A DNA stretch of 56,714 bases from an uncultured Candidatus Melainabacteria bacterium. GTDB taxonomy: Bacteria; Cyanobacteriota; Vampirovibrionia; Gastranaerophilales; Gastranaerophilaceae. This document shows, piece after piece, positions 6,577 to 14,369 of the stretch. The notes under the pieces are model-generated. The model made no database searches and was not told the origin of the DNA. It saw only the letters and a list, made by a program, of their open reading frames with translations. How positions within the stretch are numbered: the first letter of the stretch is position 1; every line of letters begins with the position of its first letter. Location of the stretch: assembly GCA_934754775.1 (NCBI GenBank), contig CAKVIM010000012.1, forward strand, positions 1-56,714, given 5' to 3'. A program made the translations under genes and the position numbers.

Positions 6577-8238
6577 ATGGTCGCAACAAAAGATTTAATT
6601 ATGCTTACTATCTTTATGATATCGTTGGTTGTTTTATTTCAAACAACCAACCACATAATGGCTTTGACGACTACTATGTTTATTGTAATTATTTATTTCA
6701 TCAAAGATATCAGACTTAAAAACTCGCTTAAACGTGAGCTTAAAAATCAAATAGATATATTTGATACAATGTTTAATTCTTCAAGCGACATTATTATATT
6801 TCAGGATGCAGAAATGAATATTGTTGCCTGCAATGATTTTCTGAGCAAAATTTTTGGAATACCAAAGAAACAAATTTTGAAGAAAAATATCAATAATATT
6901 ATTCAAAACAATATTAAAGATGCCGCTTTGAGCAAGCAAATGTGGAATACGGTTCGAAGAAATACAGAAAAAGCTATCAAAACGAGAAAATCTGTAAGCT
7001 ACACGGAACATTTTTTCACTCCATCTGGCGAAATTCGATTTTTTAACATCCTAATTTCTCCAATCAGGGACAATTCTAATTTCTCAATTTTGGTAGCTAG
7101 AGATTTTACAAACGAATATAACGCTAGCAAAATGGCGAAAGAAAAAGGCGAACAGTTGCAATCAATTTTGGAGAATATGCCGATTTGTGCGTATCTAAAA
7201 AGCCCTAATGGGACTTATATTGCAGGAAGCTCTACTTTTGAAAAAATTGTTAGCCTGCAAAGAAACGAAAATATGCAGCTCGTACTTCCGGAAGTTATGG
7301 ATAAGGACTACGTTAAGTTTGTCGAAGAGGAAGAAGCAAAAATTGTTAAGAGTAAGAAAGCAATTTGCGTTGAAAGAAAATTACCGTTCCCTTCAAAAAC
7401 ATTCTGGGCTAGAGTTCAAAAAGTTCCTATACTTGATGAAAATGGAGAAGTTAAGTATATCGTTGTAATGTATGAAAATATTGAATTAGAAAAAGAAATT
7501 GAAAAGCAGAAAGAGTATTTTGTTGAAACACTCATCCATGATTTGAAGGTGCCTACACTTGCACAATTGCGTGGACTAGAGCTGCTTGAACATGAAACAA
7601 TCGGCTCTGTTAATTTGGAACAAAAAGAACTCTTGCTGCAGATAAAAGATTCTTGCCGATATATTTTGGATATGATTTCAATGGTACTTAACACATATCG
7701 TCTGGAAAGCGGTCAAGCAAGCTTAGAATTCGAAACTTTTGATATGGCTGAACTTTTATTGAATTGTTTTGAAGAAATGTCTGCTGTTGCAAAAGAAAAA
7801 AATCTTACGTTTGTATATGCTTCGCAAAAAGTGGACGCTCGAGTTGATGGTGATAAAGAGAAGATTAAAAAGGTTATTATAAATCTTTTATCACATGCTG
7901 TAATTTATTCTAACAGAAATGAAAGCATTGTTACCACAATTTCAATAGAAAACGATACGCTGAGCTTCAATATTACAAGCACAGGCATTACTTTATCAGA
8001 AAGAGAATGCTCAACAATGTTTGAACGCATAACGGAAAAAACTTCTAAATATACGACAGTCGGACACGGTATCGGACTTTATTATTGTAAAAAAATCATT
8101 GATTTACATAACGGAAAAATCTTTGCCTCTACAAATGGAAAATCTTCAAACTCCGTGACTTTTATGCTTCCACTTCAACAACAAAAAATATCTTCAATCT
8201 CTGTATTGCCTAAATTTATGACTATGCACAAATTTTAG
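6577..8238 (+). CDS. Membrane PAS sensor histidine kinase with degenerate ATP site
   Basis: 553 aa. Two hydrophobic segments lie at the N-terminus (about 6-22 and 28-44). Two PAS-like domains follow (about 60-165 and 195-300), then a HisKA dimerisation helix with the phospho-acceptor H-box HDLKVP (His 321), and an HATPase_c domain. The N-box reads NLLSHAV where the family has NLLxNA (Asn replaced by His 440). The G1 box reads SFNITSTGIT instead of V-x-D-x-G-x-G, so the ATP-binding Asp is missing. The G2 box GHGIGLYYCKK is intact. No response regulator is adjacent. It could be a weak or pseudo-kinase, or signal by another route. The next gene, a c-di-GMP protein, is a possible output. The start lacks a clear ribosome binding site. 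Confidence 0.85.
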   Translation: MVATKDLIMLTIFMISLVVLFQTTNHIMALTTTMFIVIIYFIKDIRLKNSLKRELKNQIDIFDTMFNSSSDIIIFQDAEMNIVACNDFLSKIFGIPKKQILKKNINNIIQNNIKDAALSKQMWNTVRRNTEKAIKTRKSVSYTEHFFTPSGEIRFFNILISPIRDNSNFSILVARDFTNEYNASKMAKEKGEQLQSILENMPICAYLKSPNGTYIAGSSTFEKIVSLQRNENMQLVLPEVMDKDYVKFVEEEEAKIVKSKKAICVERKLPFPSKTFWARVQKVPILDENGEVKYIVVMYENIELEKEIEKQKEYFVETLIHDLKVPTLAQLRGLELLEHETIGSVNLEQKELLLQIKDSCRYILDMISMVLNTYRLESGQASLEFETFDMAELLLNCFEEMSAVAKEKNLTFVYASQKVDARVDGDKEKIKKVIINLLSHAVIYSNRNESIVTTISIENDTLSFNITSTGITLSERECSTMFERITEKTSKYTTVGHGIGLYYCKKIIDLHNGKIFASTNGKSSNSVTFMLPLQQQKISSISVLPKFMTMHKF

Positions 8239-8277
8239 TATTTTTATTACGACTTATTAACATTTGTAAAGATGGCA

Positions 8278-8314
8278 CTTAACATGACTGGAAAAAGTCA
8301 AAAAAAATGTTAAG
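8278..8314 (+). promoter_or_regulatory. Stem-loop between histidine kinase and c-di-GMP gene
   Basis: CTTAACAT (8278-8285) pairs with ATGTTAAG (8307-8314), with an inner GACT/AGTC stem. There is no T run, so it may be an operator or mRNA structure rather than a terminator. Confidence 0.35.
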
Positions 8315-8416
8315 ATATGAATTAAAGGAATATTGATAAAATGTAAATTTTTTGTAATAATTAATCAATTTTTTCGTTTTATTGGTTTTAAATATTTTAT
8401 AGTTTAAGGTGGAAGT

Positions 8417-10258
8417 GTGAAAAAAGAAAACAAGTTAACCGATAAAATTTCAAAAAATCCTGAAAAAACTCTGATAACTTCACCGATTTTTCAAGACAAA
8501 TTAGTTTCAAAGGTTAATTCCCTAACCTTTAATAATTGTGCGAACTCTTTGAGACAAGTAAGTACTCCTAAAAGTTTTAACAATGAAAAAGGATTAACTC
8601 TGAACTATAGGCTTGTAATTGACGAGCTTATCAAGCTCTCAACAGCCGGCTCTATCAATGAATTTTACGCAAAGATTTATTCAATGATTAGCCAAAGCAT
8701 AGATTCAGCGTTTATGGCAGTAGGTTTTTACAAAGAAAAATCAAACTGTATTAATTTGCACCTTAAAGACAAACTCGGCAACTCGTATTCCACAAAGATT
8801 TTTTTGAAAGAAAGCGATAACCCGATTATTGACTCATTTACTAACAGAACTGTTGTATTCCAAGATGATGTCGATTTCCTTAAGCTTGCATACTTTAAAA
8901 ACAATGCAGTTGTGATAATCCCGCTAATTTCTGTTAACAAATGCCTTGGCGTTTTGATGATAGAAGACAGTGCGGCAAGGCAAAATGTTGAATTATACAA
9001 GCTTATTGCAAACTTTGCAGCTTTATTCACTCACAATTCCGAATTATTAGAAATGGGCGAAAGCTACATAAATACAGATTCCCTAACAATGCTTCTGAAC
9101 CACAGAGGCTTCCAAGAAGTTTTGGGGAATGAAATCTCCAGAGCTGAGATTAACAACCATAAACTTTCTATCGTTATGATGGACATTTGTAATATCACTA
9201 AAATTAACAGAGAACTTGGTCACGCAAAAGGTGACGAAGTTATCAAGCTTGTTGCAGAAAAAGTGCGTCAAAATATTCGAGAAAGTGACACTGCGGGAAG
9301 ATACGGCGGTGATGAAATCGCAATCATACTCCCTAATACATCCGGCGAGCAAGCAAAATATGTCGCAGAATATCTTACATACACTCTTTCTTGCTGCTTT
9401 ATAGACGACATCGGGCCGGTTAAGGTTTCTGTCGGAATTTCAACTTATCCGGATTGCTCGGATGACCAAGAAAAATTGCTTATCCTAGCTGAACAAGCTA
9501 TGTATATTTCGCAAGCAAAAGGCTATAAAGATGGTATGTCTGCTATCATAAGCTCTGCTGACTTCAACTTCTGGGATGATATAGCTTTGCAGTCATACGC
9601 AGAAGTTATTGGAAAACGTCACGCTCAACTCGGGTTAAACTTCGAAGAAGAATTGATTTCCAAGTTTAACGCAGACCACGCAATGTCAGGAAATAGAATT
9701 TCCGAAATCGCAACCTCACTTGCGGGTGCAATTGATGCAAAAGACCCATACACAAAAGGTCACTCAACTTCTGTTTCCAAATTTTCAGAAGCTTTGGCTC
9801 GTGCAATCAACTTGCCGGAAGAAGAAGTTGAACGCATTAAATTGGGGGCACTTTTGCACGATGTTGGTAAAATTGGTATCCCAGAAACTGTTCTTAAAAA
9901 AGAAGGTCCTCTCTCTGATGACGAGTGGCAAATTATGAAGCAACACCCTGTAATCGGGGCAGAAAAAGTACTTACGCCAAATCCATCACTAAGAGATTTA
10001 ATTCCGATTGTAAAATACCACCACGAACGCATTGATGGTAAAGGTTATCCGGAAGGTTTGAAAAATAATGAAATCCCGCTTGCAGCAAAAATCGTTGCAA
10101 TTGCAGATACTTACCACGCACTTATCAGCGACAGACCATACAGACGTGGTATGAATATAGAAAAAGCTATCTCTATATTAAAAGAAGGTGCAGGAACGCA
10201 GTGGGACAAAGATTTAATCAGAACATTTATTCAAATAGCTCCATCACTCGGAGTTTAA
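8417..10258 (+). CDS. GAF-GGDEF-HD-GYP cyclic-di-GMP protein
   Basis: 613 aa, soluble. The N-terminal 75 residues are low complexity, followed by a GAF-like sensor (about 75-210) and a GGDEF domain (about 215-375). The active motif is GGDEI at 297-301, preceded by an RESD inhibitory I-site. The first metal Asp (MMDIC), the Asn of KIN and the GDE are kept, so synthase activity is plausible. A complete HD-GYP phosphodiesterase domain follows (about 420-610): HSTSVSKF, LLHDVGKIGIP (His 481), HHERIDGKGYPEG (from 535) and IADTYHALISDRPYR. Such fusions make and/or break c-di-GMP, and the phosphodiesterase half looks fully competent. GTG start with AAGGTGGA upstream. Confidence 0.94.
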   Translation: MKKENKLTDKISKNPEKTLITSPIFQDKLVSKVNSLTFNNCANSLRQVSTPKSFNNEKGLTLNYRLVIDELIKLSTAGSINEFYAKIYSMISQSIDSAFMAVGFYKEKSNCINLHLKDKLGNSYSTKIFLKESDNPIIDSFTNRTVVFQDDVDFLKLAYFKNNAVVIIPLISVNKCLGVLMIEDSAARQNVELYKLIANFAALFTHNSELLEMGESYINTDSLTMLLNHRGFQEVLGNEISRAEINNHKLSIVMMDICNITKINRELGHAKGDEVIKLVAEKVRQNIRESDTAGRYGGDEIAIILPNTSGEQAKYVAEYLTYTLSCCFIDDIGPVKVSVGISTYPDCSDDQEKLLILAEQAMYISQAKGYKDGMSAIISSADFNFWDDIALQSYAEVIGKRHAQLGLNFEEELISKFNADHAMSGNRISEIATSLAGAIDAKDPYTKGHSTSVSKFSEALARAINLPEEEVERIKLGALLHDVGKIGIPETVLKKEGPLSDDEWQIMKQHPVIGAEKVLTPNPSLRDLIPIVKYHHERIDGKGYPEGLKNNEIPLAAKIVAIADTYHALISDRPYRRGMNIEKAISILKEGAGTQWDKDLIRTFIQIAPSLGV

Positions 10259-10268
10259 GCGAACGATA

Positions 10269-10301
10269 AAAAAGGGCGGCTTCAAAGAAGCCGCCCTTTT
10301 T
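10269..10301. terminator. Bidirectional terminator
   Basis: AAGGGCGGCTTC/GAAGCCGCCCTT with a 3-nt loop, A-rich on the left and T-rich on the right. It lies between convergent genes ending at 10258 (+) and 10305 (-). Confidence 0.92.
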
Positions 10302-10304
10302 CAA

Positions 10305-10775
10305 CTATTTTGCATATTTCAAAAAAATCTGAACTTTTGTCTGCATCAATTCTTCCACAATCAACCACTTTCCGTTCGGCTGTTTTTGAACAATCATATA
10401 TGTTTTAAGTTTATATGTTTCGCCGGAAGGTTGTCTTAGAGATGAAATCTTGTACTTGTTAGTTGCAATTTGAGTTGCGGTTACATTTGAATAGCTGTTT
10501 GAATAATGCTTAAGTTTCGCACTTGCTTGTCCCAACTTCATTTGCTTAATATAAGTTGCAGTATCAGTATTCACATTTTGTGTTGTTCCATCAGGTTTCA
10601 CAACTTGTCTTATGATTGTTGCTGATGGTGAATACATATCTGTAATAGTCGGGCTGTATGTATTTGCAGCATTTACATAGCTGTAGAAAAAGTTCAATGC
10701 TTCTTGTTTGGTATCTGCAAAAGCAGCTAGCGATACAAAACAAAAAACTGCCAGTATAGATAATATTTTCTTCAT
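10305..10775 (-). CDS. Exported protein, probably NTF2/SnoaL-like fold
   Basis: 156 aa with a clear signal peptide (MKKILSILAVFCFVSLAAFA, cleavage before DTKQE). The mature part of about 136 residues starts with helices (EALNFFYSYVNAANT), then Y-S-P-S-A-T-I, and ends in strands (YMIVQKQPNGKWLIVEELMQ). This order resembles the NTF2-like cone fold of periplasmic nuclear-transport-factor-2-like domains. That is inference from pattern; no catalytic residues are evident. GAGAGG precedes ATG. It lies 48 nt downstream of lysC on the same strand and could share its transcript. Confidence 0.72.
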   Translation of the reverse strand: MKKILSILAVFCFVSLAAFADTKQEALNFFYSYVNAANTYSPTITDMYSPSATIIRQVVKPDGTTQNVNTDTATYIKQMKLGQASAKLKHYSNSYSNVTATQIATNKYKISSLRQPSGETYKLKTYMIVQKQPNGKWLIVEELMQTKVQIFLKYAK

Positions 10776-10823
10776 ATTAACCTCTCTATTTATATAACGA
10801 CTTTTTTATAAAATTGTTCAAAA

Positions 10824-12092
10824 TTAGTCCAAATCAGGTAAATCACCTTTTACCTCGGCGATTTTATCACAGTCAAGATGGAACACCTTATGCAAAGCCT
10901 CTACAGCTTCCTTTGCTCTATCTTCGGCAACTATACAACTGATTTTTATTTCGCTTGTTGAAATCATCTTTATATTTATACCCAAACCTGCTAAAGTTTT
11001 AAACATCGTAGCAGCTATCCCCGGTCGGTCAATCATGCCGGCACCTACAATTGAAATTTTTGCAATCTTGTCATCCACAAAAATATTGCTGAATTCAAGT
11101 TTCTCTTTGACTTTTTCTAAGATTTCCAGAGTTTTATCAACATCACCTTTGTCTATTGTGAAAGCTATATCATTTGTATTCATTGCTTTTCTTGCATAAG
11201 ACTGAATAATCATATCTACTGAAATATTTTCTTTCGCTAATCCATTAAACAAAACGGCTGCAGTTCCGGGGTTGTCTTTAACATCACAAACAACAACTCT
11301 AAGTTGTGACAAATCCGATGCAACACCGGTAACAGGTCTGTGTAATTCCATTTCATCAACTCCTAATATTAAAGTTCCTAAATTATCCAGTTTAAATGTG
11401 CTTCTAACTCTTAATGGCACATTATATTGTTTCGCTGTTTCCACGGCTCTTGGGTGCAAAACATTTGCTCCGACTCGAGCTAGTTCTAACATTTCTTCGT
11501 AAGAAATTATATCCAGTCTTGATGCGTGCGGTACTATTCGAGGGTCGGTCGTATAAACGCCTTCTACGTCAGTGTAGATATCGCATCTCTTTGCCTCTAA
11601 AGCTCCGGCTAGAGCAACCGCAGAAGTATCAGAACCACCACGTCCGAGGGTTGTAATTTCCAAATCTTCTGTTACACCTTGAAAACCTGCTACAACAACG
11701 ACTTCGCCTTTTGCTAAATGACTTTTGATTTTATCTGTTTTAATATCAATAATTCTTGCTTTAGAATGTACTTTTTCGGTCATAATTCCGACTTGAATTG
11801 CATTCATGCTAACCGCAGGACAACCTTGAGCTTGAAGAGCCATGGCAAGAAGTGCAATTGAAACGCCTTCACCGGTAGATAATAACATATCCATTTCTCT
11901 TGAAGAGGGATTGTCTGAAATATCCTTAGCCATCTTAACAAGGTAATCTGTTGTATGTCCCATCGCTGAAACTACAACAATAACACCATTCCCGAGATTT
12001 TTCTCTCTTATAACGGCTTTAGCTACATTTTTAATCTTTTCTGTATCTGCGACAGAAGTTCCTCCGAACTTCTGAACCACTATATTTTTCAT
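10824..12092 (-). CDS. lysC: Aspartate kinase
   Basis: Phosphorylates aspartate, the first step towards lysine, threonine, methionine and diaminopimelate. 422 aa. The kinase core begins KFGGTSVAD (about residue 7), with STGEGVSIALLA, GRGGSDTSAVALA and DVEGVYTTDPRIV. Two tandem ACT domains at the C-terminus (from about 265) begin QLRVVVCDVKDNPGTAAVLF and KISIVGAGMIDRPGIAATMF, so feedback inhibition by lysine and/or threonine is expected. The start at 12092 is chosen over a longer reading because the family starts just before KFGGTS and because the promoter overlaps the longer version. The leader is only about 22 nt, too short for a lysine riboswitch. Confidence 0.96.
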   Translation of the reverse strand: MKNIVVQKFGGTSVADTEKIKNVAKAVIREKNLGNGVIVVVSAMGHTTDYLVKMAKDISDNPSSREMDMLLSTGEGVSIALLAMALQAQGCPAVSMNAIQVGIMTEKVHSKARIIDIKTDKIKSHLAKGEVVVVAGFQGVTEDLEITTLGRGGSDTSAVALAGALEAKRCDIYTDVEGVYTTDPRIVPHASRLDIISYEEMLELARVGANVLHPRAVETAKQYNVPLRVRSTFKLDNLGTLILGVDEMELHRPVTGVASDLSQLRVVVCDVKDNPGTAAVLFNGLAKENISVDMIIQSYARKAMNTNDIAFTIDKGDVDKTLEILEKVKEKLEFSNIFVDDKIAKISIVGAGMIDRPGIAATMFKTLAGLGINIKMISTSEIKISCIVAEDRAKEAVEALHKVFHLDCDKIAEVKGDLPDLD

Positions 12093-12120
12093 AGTTTTTA
12101 CCTGCAATATATTCTTATAT

Positions 12121-12149
12121 ATTATATAAACAAATAAACCTTTTGACAA
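12121..12149 (-). promoter_or_regulatory. lysC promoter
   Basis: On the minus strand: TTGTCA (12144-12149), 17-nt spacer, TATAAT (12121-12126). Transcription would start near 12114, 22 nt before the lysC ATG. Confidence 0.75.
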
Positions 12150-12286
12150 CAGAAAATTACAATATTAAGAATTGTAAAAATAATTGGCAAAAATTTTTAA
12201 TAACTAGCAAAAAGATTTTTTAGCAGTTTTCCTACAACTACAGAGATGTAATACAACAAAGTTTTGTAAAAAGGAGCATAAAACTT

Positions 12287-14296
12287 ATGAAAATTAACGC
12301 AATCGATCTTTTGTTGACAGACAAAAAAATTAAATTCGGTGAAAACCAAGAAGCTCCGGAATCCGCTACTAATACAGTTGCACCGGAAGCTGAAAAACCT
12401 GAATCAGGTTTAAATGCATTAACATTCCAAGGTATGAACAACTTAGTATCAACTCCAAACTTAGCAGCTAAAGTTGGTATGATGCAAGAAGTTGCTACTG
12501 AAGAAAAACAAGAAGGAGAAGCTAAAGAATTCGTAACTCCTTACCAATCAAATATCGCATTCCAAGGCAGATTAGGCGGCAAAGTTAAAGGTTATGCTAT
12601 GGCAGCATTGGTAGCACTTAGCTCACTAGGTGCAGCTTCAACTTTAACATCTTGCGAAAAAGATCACTACATCCACGAAGTAGATACACCGGATATCAAC
12701 ATTACAACTAACGTTTATGTGTATAACAAAGATGAAGGCAAATGGGAACAATTATACAACTTGTTGTTACAAATGATGGAACAACAAAATAACCAAAATA
12801 AAGAATTACAAAGCCAAATGGCAACAATGCTTAAATTTATGCAACAAATGATGACAATGATGGAACAACAAGGTAATGATTCAAAAGCATTCTATGAACA
12901 AATGTTTAACTTTATGACTCAAAGTCTTGAAAACCAAAAAATCATCATCGGTATGCTTTCTACAAATGGTATGAATCAAGAAGAAGCACTTAAATTAATT
13001 CAAAAATTAATTGAAGAAGTTCAAAGCGGTAAGAAATCAGCTGCTGAAGCAATGAAAGAATTGTTGGATTTGGTTGGCGATATCAAGGGCTTGTTGACAA
13101 AAGTTGTTTCTTCTCTTGAAAAAGCTGAAGCAGATAGAGCTGAATTGATTAAACTTGCAAAAGAAGGCAACGCTAATTCTAGCGAACTAGTTTCTCTTAC
13201 TAAAGCTCTTCTTGAAAGCAATAACGCTGCTAATGACAAGTTAGATGCTATCAAGTTATCTATCGAAAAAGGTAACCTTGATATGAACAAGAACTTTGAC
13301 CAAATCAAGAATATCTTAATCAAATTAGGTTACACTCAAGCTCAAATCGCTAAGATGACAACAGCACAAATCCTTGCTGCTATCAAGGAAAACACTCAAG
13401 CAACAAAAGACAACAACGCATTGTTGCAAAAGATTATTGAAGAACTTCAATCAGGTCAAATCACTGCTCAAGAAGCTGCAGATAAGATTATCAAATTACT
13501 TTCTGATATCAAGGCTTCATTGAATGAAATCGCCGGCAACATCAAAAACCACTACAATGGTGATAAGAACGTTGAAAACTACTTGAAGTTAATCCTTGCT
13601 CAACTAGAATCACAAACTGAACACCAAAACTCTACAAATGCTATCTTGTACAAGTTGTACAATTTGGTAGAAAAGAATGGTAAAGATGCAGACGCAATGG
13701 GTAAACAAATCCTTAACTACATCGCAGCAGTTGGTTTCGAAATGAACAGAAACTTCTCAGCAGTACTTGACGCTATCAAGACTGGCAACAAGGGAACTGA
13801 TGAACTTAGATCATTGTTAGAAAAAGTATTGAAGAACCAAGATAAGAACACTGCAGCTATTATCGAAGCTATGGGTAACATCAAGGTTGAAGGTGGTAAC
13901 ATCGATCTTTCAAGCTTAGAAAAAATGATGGCTGAACTTCTTGAACAAGCTAAGAAAAATGGCAACATCTTATCTAGCATAGATGCTAAGACTGATGTTC
14001 TTAACGCAACAACTAAATCAATCTTAGATGCTTTAGAAAAAGAATTTGGCAAGAACGATAACAGATACAAAAACATTATGAATATGTTAACCGTAATTGC
14101 TAACAAGGCTGGTTCTATGGATGACAAACAATTGTTAGACAAATTGGATCAAATCCTTGCTAAGTTGGATGAAATCAAAGATGCAATCAAAGATCACAAG
14201 ATTACAGTTGATGTAACTGGTAAAGTAACTTGCAATTGTAATTGTGGTAAAAACCACGAAGGTATCATAGATGATATCAAAGGCATTCTTGGATAA
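12287..14296 (+). CDS. Large coiled-coil protein with internal lipobox-like segment
   Basis: 669 aa, unrecognised. Residues 1-95 are acidic and contain two F-Q-G motifs (LTFQGM and IAFQGR). A hydrophobic stretch at about 100-122 (GYAMAALVALSSLGAAS) ends in LTSC, which looks like a lipobox although it is far from the N-terminus. Residues 150-640 are predicted coiled coil, rich in Gln, Met and Lys. They contain at least one internal duplication: LIQKLIEEVQSG near 236 and LLQKIIEELQSG near 381, each continuing A-A-x-x and ending in a D-I-K block. The C-terminus has a Cys cluster (TCNCNCGKNH). No catalytic motif. AAGGAG lies 11 nt before ATG. Possibly a surface or filament-like protein; convergent with the 824-aa gene. 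Confidence 0.75.
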   Translation: MKINAIDLLLTDKKIKFGENQEAPESATNTVAPEAEKPESGLNALTFQGMNNLVSTPNLAAKVGMMQEVATEEKQEGEAKEFVTPYQSNIAFQGRLGGKVKGYAMAALVALSSLGAASTLTSCEKDHYIHEVDTPDINITTNVYVYNKDEGKWEQLYNLLLQMMEQQNNQNKELQSQMATMLKFMQQMMTMMEQQGNDSKAFYEQMFNFMTQSLENQKIIIGMLSTNGMNQEEALKLIQKLIEEVQSGKKSAAEAMKELLDLVGDIKGLLTKVVSSLEKAEADRAELIKLAKEGNANSSELVSLTKALLESNNAANDKLDAIKLSIEKGNLDMNKNFDQIKNILIKLGYTQAQIAKMTTAQILAAIKENTQATKDNNALLQKIIEELQSGQITAQEAADKIIKLLSDIKASLNEIAGNIKNHYNGDKNVENYLKLILAQLESQTEHQNSTNAILYKLYNLVEKNGKDADAMGKQILNYIAAVGFEMNRNFSAVLDAIKTGNKGTDELRSLLEKVLKNQDKNTAAIIEAMGNIKVEGGNIDLSSLEKMMAELLEQAKKNGNILSSIDAKTDVLNATTKSILDALEKEFGKNDNRYKNIMNMLTVIANKAGSMDDKQLLDKLDQILAKLDEIKDAIKDHKITVDVTGKVTCNCNCGKNHEGIIDDIKGILG

Positions 14297-14315
14297 AGAA
14301 TAACTGGAAATAACT

Positions 14316-14347
14316 AAAAGGCGGTTTCTTGCGAAACCGCCTTTTTT
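14316..14347. terminator. Bidirectional terminator
   Basis: AAAAGGCGGTTTC/GAAACCGCCTTTT with a 4-nt loop, between genes ending at 14296 (+) and 14370 (-). Confidence 0.92.
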
Positions 14348-14369
14348 ATTTTCAAAAAACAACCATATT

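Noticed and set aside
12093..12286. Lysine riboswitch before lysC
   Set aside because: The promoter leaves only about 22 nt of leader, far less than the roughly 170 nt such a riboswitch needs.
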